Shown piece after piece: positions 1-9,831 of a stretch of DNA of 64,000 nucleotides. The position numbers and the translations under genes are program-made. Under the pieces are notes generated by a model. The model saw only the letters and a list, made by a program, of their open reading frames with translations. It searched no databases and had not been told where the DNA came from. This DNA is from Trifolium pratense (Eukaryota > Streptophyta > Magnoliopsida > Fabales > Fabaceae): contig NC_060065.1 in the NCBI RefSeq assembly GCF_020283565.1, forward strand, positions 38,242,409 to 38,306,408, given 5' to 3'. The first letter of the stretch is position 1, and the number at the start of each line of letters is the position of its first letter.

Positions 1-2446
1 TTTACGTTACGGCTGAAAATAAAATAGTGGAATATTTATAAGAATAAGATGACATTTCTTTAAGCAAATAAGAAGATGACACATGTTAAATCTTAAATTC
101 ATCTATAAGACTTTCTTTACCTTAACCAAATAACTAAACCTAAATTCAAATATATAAAATCTTCGTCCAAACTTATATATTAACAACAACAAATATTCGA
201 GTTTATATAATATAATAAGAAAAATAAAATAAATGTTCAAGAAAATATTAAATAAGAGGGACAAAAAATAACAATAATTTTGAAGAGACACAAACCTCAC
301 CAAGAAAAAGAAAAACAAACCAAAAACAAAAGGACCAAGCAAAAAAAAATGTGAACCAAACAATAGACTAAAAAATTGGGACTAATAAAGTTGGAATAAA
401 ATTTCACCAAGTGAATAGTGAGAATAAACTCCAAGAGAACGAGAGATGAGTAAGTAGATAAGCTATTTGGAACCTTAAATTGCATAGAACGTAGTAAGCA
501 AATACACTATTTGATACATAATTTTCAAAAAATGAGATCACAAGGAACAAATAGGCAAAGCCACCATATATGAATCATATTCTATAATCAAAACTTATTT
601 TAACATTTCTCATGAGCAATATTGTCTACAAGTATAATTAGGTATGCCTCCAACTCTTATTGAAAATAATAAAATAAGGAATACATCAAAAATAAAAAAC
701 AAAGTGACATTTGACTATAAAATTGCAACTCATATAAAGAAAATTAAAATCTTATATGATTACACTAATAAAATAAAAAATGATACATCCTTTCAAACTT
801 ATGAAATATTATAAGAGATCAATTACATTAAAATATAAACAAACTACGATATAATAAAAAATCTAATATTTCTAAACAACCTTTTTTTTACTCATATACT
901 AATATTAAACATAATCATATTTTAAAATAATATATATTATTTAACTATATGTGATTATAGTTATCACAATCATTATTTTTTTATTTATAAAAATATTTTA
1001 ATTATATATTTTAATCGAACCCGTGCAACGCACGGGTTTCAACCTCTATAGTATATATAATTCACATGTCCTTGTATGTTTATTCTTTTTGAACAGTCCT
1101 TTTACGATATTAATGAAGAGATTATGAAAGCTCTTGAGCTCTTAAATAAGTATAGTCATAAGTTTAATTTCTTGCAATATTTTTGTATGAAATAATTCAT
1201 TGAAGGGGGAAAAATTCACTTTATATATATGTTCTCCAACAAAAATTAGATAATACTAAATCGTGGTAACAATTTCATATAACTAACATGATAATCAAAT
1301 CAAAATAATAAAATAAAAATTAATTGTGTCACTTTCATACTATGTTGTGGTCTGAAGCGGGAAAGTGGGCGGGGATTTATCCAGCCCCATATAACGTGTG
1401 TCATCATGCCCTAATATTTGGTGGTATTCTTGGTAGAGGAGAAGCAGCTGTGATTTGGTTATCGTTTTTTTTTTTTTTCATCATAGTATCTAGTCCATAA
1501 ATTTAATTTAATTTAATTTAGGAGTTACTTCTATGATTAAGTGATTTCAACTCTTTCCCAATTACAATTGTGAGTTATGGTGTGTTTGGAGCATATAAAC
1601 ACGATAACCAATTTATTGAAAGTCCTTGGAAGGCCTTAATTTTAGTTGTAATTTAATTTCTTGGAAGTCTATGTTGTAATTTCTTGAAAGTCTATGTTTG
1701 AATTTTCTTGGAAGACCTTAATTTTAGTTGTAATTTAATTCAAAGTCTATTGTGAAATTTAATTTCTTAAATTTGCAAATTATTTTCAAATGTGTTGCGG
1801 GTTTGAGTTTGGGTGAAAAAAAACCGAACCCAATGGGTGTGGGCGTGGGTGTTGTTTTGCCACCCGAACAGGCTTTGGGTTTGGGTGATGATTTTGGGTG
1901 TGGGTTTATTAAGTGTCAAACCCGCACTCATGGGCGCCCGTTGTCATCCCTAGTTATTAGTGTGTGGTATGAGATTTTCAAATAGTTAGGAGTGGTGATT
2001 GTGATGCCACCAAATCTCTTTTATCTTTTTGATATGGTTAACGCGGTGACTTTTTCCAAAAAATCTAGAAACGGATTTTTGTTGGTGTGGCATGCATGCG
2101 GCTATTTGGTTAATTTGGAGAATGCGGAGGTATTGATAGGTTAAAAATTAGCCGAATGAGCCATGGGAATTAGCCGAGGAGGTAAAAGTCCTTTCTTGGA
2201 AGTGGAGTATTGATAGGTTAAAAATAGCCCCCTGTCTTTTGTATGAGTGGAAGTGGGAACCGGGTATTTGTTTTAACAGTTAGTTGTACCCAGTTTTTTG
2301 GTGCTTTAGTGCGTTGGAAGGGGTTTGCTGTGTTGTTTTGGCCTTTCCCTGGTTTTGCGCTATTAGCTTTGTTTTTCTGTGTTGTGTTGTTTTTAGCTTC
2401 ATGCTACAGTGTTGCTTGGTGTTTCTCGCCTCTGTTTTAGGCTGTG
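1..2446. other. AT-rich intergenic DNA with repeat remnants, no gene seen
   Basis: No convincing coding exon was found on either strand; the short open frames here are low-complexity and lack splice context. The stretch holds A/T-rich DNA, a GC-rich hairpin at 1018-1038, and a block at about 1790-1960 rich in GGGTGTGGG/CCCGCAC motifs ending GTTGTCATCCCTAG. That ending resembles one end of a hAT-type MITE; the other end was not found. Confidence 0.6.
1018..1038. repeat. GC-rich hairpin, possible Helitron 3' end
   Basis: The bases AACCCGTGC and GCACGGGTT form a 9-bp stem around a 3-nt loop in otherwise AT-rich DNA. Plant Helitrons commonly end in such a hairpin a few bases before CTRR. Here the following bases are TCAACCTCTATAG, which is not a clean CTRR terminus, so the family call is tentative. 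Confidence 0.3.
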
Positions 2447-2919
2447 AAGCCCCTATACTCCAAAAATGGCGAAGTATCGTGTCTGATACGTACTCGATAC
2501 TGATATTCGTCTGATACTCTCCGATACACGTATCGAAAAAGTATCGGAAATTAATATTATTTTTTAAAAAATAATAATAACCGATACGTGTCAGATACTT
2601 CTCCGATACACGTATCGGAAAAATATCGGACAATTAATGCTCTTTGATGATGAAAATGTAGGAAAGGAGACTGATACAATTTGTGTTTTCTCTTAAGTAT
2701 TGAATGTTAGAGTATGATGTTACCAACTATGTCTTTGGGTAGTACGTATTTTTTTTATAAGCAAATTGTTAGTATATTATATTGTTATGTTAGTTATTCT
2801 CCTTGTCATGACTTGAATCCTGGATCTCCAACTCCTTAACTCTTAGCTCAACTAATTAACCAGTTAAGTTACTCATCTCACTCTCCTTTTTGGATAGTAT
2901 TTAACTTAAGATATGTAAT
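2447..2919. repeat. Left half of a repeat split by the retrotransposon
   Basis: The block starts GAAGCCCCTATAC and is full of TATCG/CGATA motifs. The matching inverted end GTATCGGGGCTTC lies at 14355-14367, beyond the retrotransposon. Removing the retrotransposon and one GTAAT copy would leave a repeat of about 690 bp with terminal inverted repeats. No target duplication was identified for this older element, so its superfamily is unknown. Confidence 0.45.
2915..2919. repeat. 5-bp target-site duplication GTAAT, left copy
   Basis: GTAAT directly precedes the first TG of the left LTR. The same five bases follow the final CA of the right LTR at 14142-14146. A 5-bp duplication is the usual product of Ty3/gypsy integrase. 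Confidence 0.92.
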
Positions 2920-3321
2920 TGTTCTGGGCCGAGCTTAGAGCTCGAGCATCAGAGGGTGTCGAACACATATACCATCCGAGCACGTCCTAACGGTCAAATA
3001 CCCTTGCGTATTGTAACGGCCGCAAACCGGAATGATGAGCATTTACTGCACATCAAGGCCTCCAAGCCGTTTTCCGGCAGCCACTTGATGGCCATTAATG
3101 TCATCAAGGGCCTTAGCCCAGCGCTGGGGGCTATATATATGCATCTCCACTTCATTTGCAAGGTACGCATTTTTATAGCTAAGAAAACCTTACACACATA
3201 CTGACTTGAGCGTCGGAGTGCCTGCAGGTACACAACCCCCCTCCGCTCCAACAGGGGTCTCAAACGCTCTCAACCACCGCAAAACGCCGGCGAAGTCGCA
3301 TCATTCTGATCATCACGATCA
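2920..3321 (+). repeat. 5' LTR of the Tat-type element
   Basis: 402 bp, starting TGTTCTGGGC and ending CACGATCA. It is identical base for base to the 3' LTR. A TATA-like CTATATATAT lies at 3131-3140 and should set the start of the R region about 30 bp downstream. The short open frames on both strands inside it are the same in both LTRs and show no sign of being genes. Confidence 0.95.
3131..3140 (+). promoter_or_regulatory. TATA box of the LTR promoter
   Basis: CTATATATAT sits after a GC-rich stretch (GCGCTGGGGG) in the middle of the LTR, about 270 bp before the gag start. The same motif recurs in the 3' LTR at 13951-13960. Promoter function is inferred from position and composition. Confidence 0.6.
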
Positions 3322-3322
3322 G

Positions 3323-3340
3323 TGGCGCCGTCTATGGGGA
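3323..3340 (+). other. Primer binding site, tRNA-Asp-like
   Basis: TGGCGCCGTCTATGGGGA starts two bases after the 5' LTR. Its first nine bases match the complement of the plant tRNA-Asp 3' end (TGGCGCCGT); the rest matches only in part. Many Ty3/gypsy Tat and Athila elements use this tRNA. Confidence 0.75.
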
Positions 3341-3406
3341 ACATAGTTTCCCTGTTTATTCAAACCAAAAACTAAAAAACTTCCTCAAAACACCCTTTCA
3401 CGACCA

Positions 3407-5854
3407 ATGGCTGGCGTTAACAACCACCAAATCCCGGAACACGTGGCGGAGAACAACGCTCAACCAATGGACTACGCGCCGTACCACCCGCTGGACGACC
3501 AGTTCGCCTCCGTAACGGAAGATGGCCAAGGAGGGCAAGACGCACACTACGAGCCCTACAACCCAGAAGAACCGCAGATCCCTGTGGCTACCCCGCCACA
3601 GGCGACTCCGGCAGTGGCTATCCCACCGGGAATCCCCATGCAAGAAATGATGGCTGCGCTGGTCAATGCAATCAACCGCCAGTCGGACTTATTGCTGCAG
3701 CAGAACCAGCGATACGAGCAGCAGAATCAAAGGCTCGAGCAGCAAAGCCGTCGCATCGACGCAATCGCTGAATCGAGGGTCACGGCGCAAGCTCGCCCAG
3801 CTCGCCGTTCACCCACACCTGTGAGGAGCAGAACCTTCTTCAGGTCACGCTCACCACCTCGCCACAGAAGCGAAAGGAGGTCGAGCCCAAGGAGAAACGA
3901 GGCAATATCTCGAAACTCCACCCCACCGAGGAGATATTCCCCTAGAAGGGACAACCCTCCTCGCCGCCAAAGGAACCGATCCCCGGAAGAAAGGGACAAT
4001 CACCAAGGCCCCCTCTCCCGAAGGATCCGAGAACTCCCCCTGCCGGTCGGACTCGAAAAACCACCGGCAATGGATACCTACGATGGCTCGACGGATCCAG
4101 ACGAGCACATCGAAAATCTTGATGCTCTCCTCGAGTACAGGAATGTACGAGGCTCTATCAAGTGTAAGCTCTTTCCCACGACCCTGAGGAAAGGCGCTAT
4201 GGCTTGGTACAAGAGCTTGGCGCCAGGATCCATAGACTCTTGGTCGGACCTGTGCGCCCGCTTCCGGGCTCACTTTACTTCCTCGAGGCGTCACCCAAAA
4301 ACTGAAGCGACCCTCGAAGCCATTATTCAAGGTGAGAACGAGCCTCTTAGGGCCTACCTCGAACGGTTCAACAAGGCAGCCGTGGAAGTGAAGGTCGATG
4401 AGAGCATGAAGCTGTATCTCCTCGACAGGGGATTACATCCAGACATCGACTTTGCTAAAGCTGTCGGTATCGAAGAGCCGAAAACGCTGGATGCATTCTT
4501 CGAAAAAGCGAAGAAGTACATTACTTACGAGGAGAAACAAAGGGCCAAAGATATAAGAAGGCCTAAAAGTCAAGAAAAAACCAGGAACCATGAAAGGGAC
4601 GAAGCTGGAACCTCGCGAAGAGGTAACGAAAAGCAAAAGGAGGAAAGGATTAAAGATTCCAAACCTCCTCGGGGAAAATTCACAACATACACTCCACTGA
4701 ATGCGTCAAGAGATCGCATTTTCGCCGAAGTCTCCGCTGCGGACTTCAAAAAGGCTGGGATCCACTTCCCAAGACAGCAGCCCATGAAGGCAAATACTGA
4801 TAGGACAAAATTTTGTCGCTATCATAAAAGCCATGGACACGTCACCGAGGACTGTGTCCACTTAAAAGATGCCATCGAGATTCTGATACAAAAGGGTTAT
4901 GCCCGAAGATATGTTCAGAACGACGAACAAGCACAACAACAACCAAGGCGGGAGCCTCAAGAGGTCGCAATGGCCATTGATGTTCCTGAGCAGGAAAACA
5001 GAGGCATCGTCCCTCAGGCGCTCGCCATCTCAACACCTGAAATTCCACTCCCATCCCCGGGGTCAGACGAGGGAGCGCTCATGAGGCATTTCAACGCCCA
5101 CCTGAATGGCTCATGGGAAAATTTCCCAAAAGCACTGGTGATAACAGGTGGAGGGCTAAACAAAATCACCCTCGGATCGGTAAAAAGGAAGTTCGAGGAG
5201 CTGGAAAACGTTTGCTCGGTGGCTCCCATCACCGTCACCAAACCTGAGGAAGACTCCGACCCGCTGGCCTTCTACAAATCAGAAGTTCCTGGGGGCTCAC
5301 CAAACTATCAGATACCACTGTTGGTAAGGGCTCGCATGGCAAACTTCGACGTCCACCGCATCCTCGTAGATCAGGGGAGCTCGTGCGACGTAATGTACTC
5401 GGGGCTATTCAAAACTCTACAGCTGTCGGAGAAGAACTTGGTTCCATATGTAGGACCCGACCTTCAGGGGTTCAATGGGTCGACTACCAAACCTTGGGGA
5501 TACGTGGACCTCATCGTCACCTTCGGCGAGGAAAAAGCTATGAAATCCGTGAGGACGCAATTCATGGTCGTCGACTGTCCCTCGCTGTACAACTGCATCA
5601 TCGGCAGAACTACTTTAGCGGAGCTATTTGCTGTGTCGTCCACTGTTCACTTGAAGCTGAAATACTACACACTGGACGGCCAGGTCGCCACCATCAACGG
5701 CGACATAGCTGCTGCGAGGAGATGCTTCGAGGCTGCAGCGAAGAATCTGAGCACCGTGGCAACCCCCAAGAAAACTGAAAAGAAAAATCCGGGGGTAAAC
5801 ACTATTGGAGGTTCCGTCGACATCGACGCTCGACTCACAAAAAAGGAGCATTAA
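3407..5854 (+). CDS. gag-pro: Gag-protease polyprotein of the Tat-type element
   Basis: An 815-residue ORF starting at an ATG in good plant context, 67 bp after the primer site. The first 120 residues are Q/P-rich, and 120-205 are strongly Arg/Ser-rich. The retrotransposon gag domain spans roughly 215-330, including the AMAWYKSL and W-x-DLCARFRAHF motifs. A Cys/His knuckle (CRYHKSHGHVTEDC) is near 470. The retropepsin active site is VDQGSSCDV near 655, with IIGRTTL further on. It should form the particle and mature it. It ends in TAA at 5852, with a second in-frame stop (TAG) at 5864, and pol continues in the same frame. A possible 72-nt intron (5795-5866) would remove both stops. Confidence 0.93.
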   Translation: MAGVNNHQIPEHVAENNAQPMDYAPYHPLDDQFASVTEDGQGGQDAHYEPYNPEEPQIPVATPPQATPAVAIPPGIPMQEMMAALVNAINRQSDLLLQQNQRYEQQNQRLEQQSRRIDAIAESRVTAQARPARRSPTPVRSRTFFRSRSPPRHRSERRSSPRRNEAISRNSTPPRRYSPRRDNPPRRQRNRSPEERDNHQGPLSRRIRELPLPVGLEKPPAMDTYDGSTDPDEHIENLDALLEYRNVRGSIKCKLFPTTLRKGAMAWYKSLAPGSIDSWSDLCARFRAHFTSSRRHPKTEATLEAIIQGENEPLRAYLERFNKAAVEVKVDESMKLYLLDRGLHPDIDFAKAVGIEEPKTLDAFFEKAKKYITYEEKQRAKDIRRPKSQEKTRNHERDEAGTSRRGNEKQKEERIKDSKPPRGKFTTYTPLNASRDRIFAEVSAADFKKAGIHFPRQQPMKANTDRTKFCRYHKSHGHVTEDCVHLKDAIEILIQKGYARRYVQNDEQAQQQPRREPQEVAMAIDVPEQENRGIVPQALAISTPEIPLPSPGSDEGALMRHFNAHLNGSWENFPKALVITGGGLNKITLGSVKRKFEELENVCSVAPITVTKPEEDSDPLAFYKSEVPGGSPNYQIPLLVRARMANFDVHRILVDQGSSCDVMYSGLFKTLQLSEKNLVPYVGPDLQGFNGSTTKPWGYVDLIVTFGEEKAMKSVRTQFMVVDCPSLYNCIIGRTTLAELFAVSSTVHLKLKYYTLDGQVATINGDIAAARRCFEAAAKNLSTVATPKKTEKKNPGVNTIGGSVDIDARLTKKEH

Positions 5855-5866
5855 GAAGAAAAATAG

Positions 5867-8800
5867 AAGGACCTCGCTGATGCTGAAAAGAAAATCTACC
5901 GCCCCATCCCGGACGGAGATTTCGAACTGGTGCCCTTGGGCGAAGACCCCCTCAAAGGGATCAAGATTGGAACTGGACTCCCCGACTTGGTCAAAAAGCA
6001 GCTGATCGCCTGCCTTAAGGACAATGCTGAACTGTTCGCCTGGAGCGCTGCAGAGATGCCTGGTATCGACCCTGAGGTCGCTTGTCACCAGTTGACTTTA
6101 GATCCTAGGGCTAGTGCCGTTGTTCAGCGGCGTAGGAAGCAGTCTCCCGAAAAAGCGGAGGCTGCCGAAAAAGCTGTAAAAGACCTCCTCGAGGCAAATT
6201 TCATTTCGGAAGCTAGGTATACCACCTGGCTATCCAATGTTGTACTTGTTAAGAAATCGAATGGAAAATGGCGCATGTGTGTTGATTATACCGATCTTAA
6301 TAGGGCTTGCCCTAAAGACGCTTACCCTTTACCTAACATAGACAAATTAGTAGATAATTCATCAGGATTTAAATTACTATCGTTTATGGATGCGTACTCG
6401 GGTTATAATCAAATAAAAATGGCTGAAATCGATAAAAAGAAAACAGCGTTTATGACCGAATCCGGTAATTATTATTACAACGTAATGCCTTTCGGGCTTA
6501 AAAACGCAGGCGCCACATACCAAAGGATGATGAACAAAGTCTTCAATAATGAAATCGGTGACATGCTCGAAGTCTACATGGATGATATGATCGTCAAATC
6601 CGAAGAGGAAGTCGATCATACAGCCCATCTAAAAAGAGTGTTCGACCAAGCGAGAAAGTATAACATGAGATTCAATCCTGAAAAATGCACGTTCGGCGTA
6701 AAAGCTGGGAAATTCCTCGGGTTTTACTTAACCGAAAGAGGAATCGAAGCTAACCCCGATAAATGCAGAGCATTCTTTGAATTCCCTACACCGGACTCAA
6801 AGAAATCAATCCAATCATTAAACGGGATGCTCACAGCCTTATCTCGTTTTGTCGCAAAATCCGCTCAACGCGCGCTACCTTTATTCAAATTACTTCGAAA
6901 AGAATCCGCATTTGAATGGACAAAAGAATGCGAGGATGCGCTACAACATTTAAAACGAGCACTATCCGAACCTCCAGTCCTAACACGACCCAACGAAGGG
7001 GAAACATTATATCTTTATCTCGCCGTAGCATCGGAGGCCATCAGCGCCGTTCTCATAAGAGAAACCGAGCAAGGGCAAAAACCCGTCTATTTCGTGAGTA
7101 AGGCTCTGCAAGGACCAGAACTCCGGTATTTACAGATTGAAAAAACGGCCTTAGAAGTAGTCATGGCCGCGAGGAAACTAAGACACTATTTCTTATCTCA
7201 CTCCATCGTTGTCCGGACTGATCAACCAATTAAGCAACTCCTCGCGAGGCCAGATATGACAGGACGAATGCTAAAATGGTCGCTCGAGTTGTCCGAATTC
7301 GAAATCTTTTTCGAAAGCAGAAAGGCTTTAAAAGCCCAAGTGCTAGCAGACTTCATAGCCGAAATGACCACGTCGTCTACCCCGGATAAAAACAAATGGA
7401 CCATCTTCGTAGATGGATCCTCAAATCCACAAGGGAGTGGCGCAGGTATCATACTCGAAAGCGGTGAGGGAGTGCTCATAGAAGTTTCACTCGAACTCGC
7501 CTTTCCAACCACAAACAATCAAGCCGAATACGAAGCTTTCTTGGCAGGATTAAGGTTGGCTCAGGATATGGAAGCCGAGGAAATTAAGATATTCACGGAT
7601 TCACAGCTCGTCGCATCACAAATAACCGGGGAATACCAAACAAAAGACGAGCGACTCACGGAATATTTAAACTTGATCAAAGAAAAATTAACCAAATTCA
7701 GACAAACCGAAATCAAGCACGTTTCTCGCGAACACAATGCAAGAGCAGATATCTTATCAAAGCTCGCAAGCACTAAGAAAAAGAAAGGCGGAAATCAATC
7801 GCTTATTCAGGAAACGCTATCCAAACCAAGCATAGTAAAACCCACCGAGGTATTCCTGATATGCGAGATCGACGCCAACAGCTGGATGACACCCGTGTTC
7901 GAATTTCTGAACACTGGAAACCTCCCACTTGACAAGAAGGAGGCGGCTAAGGTAAAAAGGAGAGCTTGCGCATATGTAATCCTAAATGGAAAAATGTACC
8001 GCCGAGGATTTTCCATCCCTCTGCTAAGGTGTGTCGAGGAAAGCGAGGTAGCCTCGATCCTCGGCGAGATCCACGAAGGAATAAACGGTCAACACATCGG
8101 TGGACGCTCCTTGGCCAGAAAGGCCTTGCGAGCAGGATTCTATTGGCCTACCATGCAAGCAGACGCAAAAGAGCATGTCAAAAAATGCGACAAATGCCAA
8201 CGCCACGCCGATATGCACTTGGCCCCTCCAAACGAGCTAAAGACGCTATCGTCCCCGTGGCCGTTTTCTTGGTGGGGGATGGACCTCTTAGGACCGTTTC
8301 CAACGGCAGCAGGACAAAATAAATACTTAATAGTAGCTGTCGACTACTTCACGAAATGGATCGAAGCCGAACCTCTCGCCCACATCACAACATTCAACGT
8401 GTTGCGATTCTTCAAACGCAATATACTTGCGAGGTTTGGAATCCCCCAAGTTGTCGTTACAGATAACGGGACTCAATTCACGGACAAGAAAGTGCGAGAA
8501 TTCATGGCAAAAATAGGTACGACCCAACATTTCACCTCTGTCGAACACCCTCAAACGAACGGCCAAGCTGAAGCTGCAAATAGGGTTATACTACGAGGAC
8601 TCAAAAGAAGGTTGGATGAAGCAAAGGGAAAATGGACAGAAGAACTACACAGCGTACTCTGGTCCTACCGAACCACTCCACATTCTACAACAGGAGAAAC
8701 GCCCTTCCGACTGACGTACGGAACAGAGGCCGTAATTCCAGTAGAAACCGGAGCATCATCCTTCCGAACGGAAGTACCCCTTGAAGGGGAGGACAACCAC

Positions 8801-9112
8801 GAAATGCTCAGAGAGGAACTCGACCTCTTGGAGGAACTCCGAGACGGCGCGGCCCTCCGAGAAGCTACTTTGAAACAAAAAATAGCAAAACGGCATGACA
8901 AAAAGGTCATCAAGCGAGAATTTGACATTGGGACACTAATACTTCGACGCAACCAAAAAGATTCTCGCGAAGGTAAACTCGCGGCAAATTGGGAGGGACC
9001 TTATCGTGTCCGAGCCAAAACCGAAAACGGTGCCTATTATTTGGAAGATCTTTACGGAAAAGAAGTTCCTCGACCTTGGAATGCCGAAAAGCTCAAACAA
9101 TACTACAGTTGA
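5867..9112 (+). CDS. pol: Pol: reverse transcriptase, two RNase H domains, integrase
   Basis: The frame is open from 5867; the first ATG is at 5930 and gives 1060 residues (numbering below from that ATG). Reverse transcriptase lies at about 90-290 with YMDD at 216-219. The standard RNase H follows (about 360-470, VASEAISAVLIRE, then EKTALEVV). A second, archaeal-type RNase H starts at FVDGSSNPQGSG near 492 and ends with HNARADILSKLAS. Integrase has a zinc-binding H2C2 region (H...C-DKCQRHA, about 712-765) and a DDE core with VVTDNGTQFT near 844 and the HPQTNGQAEAAN segment. There is no internal stop or frameshift. It shares frame with gag-pro, so it is probably made as a fusion by splicing or readthrough. 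Confidence 0.94.
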   Translation, partial: KDLADAEKKIYRPIPDGDFELVPLGEDPLKGIKIGTGLPDLVKKQLIACLKDNAELFAWSAAEMPGIDPEVACHQLTLDPRASAVVQRRRKQSPEKAEAAEKAVKDLLEANFISEARYTTWLSNVVLVKKSNGKWRMCVDYTDLNRACPKDAYPLPNIDKLVDNSSGFKLLSFMDAYSGYNQIKMAEIDKKKTAFMTESGNYYYNVMPFGLKNAGATYQRMMNKVFNNEIGDMLEVYMDDMIVKSEEEVDHTAHLKRVFDQARKYNMRFNPEKCTFGVKAGKFLGFYLTERGIEANPDKCRAFFEFPTPDSKKSIQSLNGMLTALSRFVAKSAQRALPLFKLLRKESAFEWTKECEDALQHLKRALSEPPVLTRPNEGETLYLYLAVASEAISAVLIRETEQGQKPVYFVSKALQGPELRYLQIEKTALEVVMAARKLRHYFLSHSIVVRTDQPIKQLLARPDMTGRMLKWSLELSEFEIFFESRKALKAQVLADFIAEMTTSSTPDKNKWTIFVDGSSNPQGSGAGIILESGEGVLIEVSLELAFPTTNNQAEYEAFLAGLRLAQDMEAEEIKIFTDSQLVASQITGEYQTKDERLTEYLNLIKEKLTKFRQTEIKHVSREHNARADILSKLASTKKKKGGNQSLIQETLSKPSIVKPTEVFLICEIDANSWMTPVFEFLNTGNLPLDKKEAAKVKRRACAYVILNGKMYRRGFSIPLLRCVEESEVASILGEIHEGINGQHIGGRSLARKALRAGFYWPTMQADAKEHVKKCDKCQRHADMHLAPPNELKTLSSPWPFSWWGMDLLGPFPTAAGQNKYLIVAVDYFTKWIEAEPLAHITTFNVLRFFKRNILARFGIPQVVVTDNGTQFTDKKVREFMAKIGTTQHFTSVEHPQTNGQAEAANRVILRGLKRRLDEAKGKWTEELHSVLWSYRTTPHSTTGETPFRLTYGTEAVIPVETGASSFRTEVPLEGEDNHEMLREELDLLEELRDGAALREATLKQKIAKRHDKKVIKREFDIGTLILRRNQKDSREGKLAANWEGPYRVRAKTENGAYYLEDLYGKEVPRPWNAEKLKQYYS

Positions 9113-9831
9113 GGGGAGCTCAAAACCATCCCTCAACGAAGGCTGTGTCTTCGCCCATGAGAAGCACGCCTATACAACGGAGGAGTGCTTAGGTACGAGC
9201 ATGAATCTTAAAATATAAAACAAAGTCGAGACGTTTTGAGCTCGATGATGTTGGCGAGGAAAGCTCTAGACCACGGAGCACCATCGTCATAGTACACGCC
9301 CGGTAGAACCCCAGCTCGCGATGGGATGTTCACACCCCGAGGAGGAAAGCTTAACAACAGCCCCTCTCCTCGTTGTTAGTTTGGATAAACATCTCCAAAC
9401 ACTTAGAATGGTCCCCCACACCTTCTAAGCCCGGCATCTAGATGGTACCAGCTACCACAACGATGACCACCGTCCAAACACACACTAGCGCGAAGAGACG
9501 AGTAGTTCGGCGTATAGAATGTTTGGAAAATTACCAAGTTAAAAACCTCAAGATTGGTCGAACATAAACAAAAGGCATCAAGCATACGGATCGTCACAAC
9601 GAAAAGATAATCAAAGCGCGAACCTAAAAGCATTGAGCGTGCAAACGATCGATTCGACATTCAGAGGAAATTAAGAGCATCGCCATACAAACCCTAAATC
9701 TAGATGAGATAAAGGTAAAAGAGCAGGTGGATAAATAAAAGTGCTGAAATATAAAGACCACGAGGGGCCATAATTGTCAATTACATCAATAGGGGCAAGC
9801 ACCCGAACAAAATAAAGAAAGAAAAACAAAT
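9113..9831. other. Non-coding spacer between pol and the antisense gene
   Basis: This 719-bp internal stretch of the retrotransposon holds no credible ORF. It separates the convergent 3' ends of sense pol and the antisense gene and presumably carries both 3' UTRs. Confidence 0.6.

Noticed and set aside
103..485. Overlapping minus-strand open frames rich in Phe, Leu and Ile
   Set aside because: They reflect T-rich composition; no family motif, splice context or promoter was seen.
2956..3263. Open frames inside both LTRs on both strands
   Set aside because: They are identical in the two LTRs simply because the LTRs are identical. No gag or regulatory motif is present.
5368..5390. Protease motif DQGSS instead of DTGA or DSGA
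   Set aside because: Variation at the second position (D-x-GSS) is common in plant Ty3/gypsy proteases, so it was not treated as a defect.
3407..9112. Many 60-160-residue frames on the opposite strand and in other frames of gag and pol
   Set aside because: They are shadows of a GC-richer coding strand and have no independent features.
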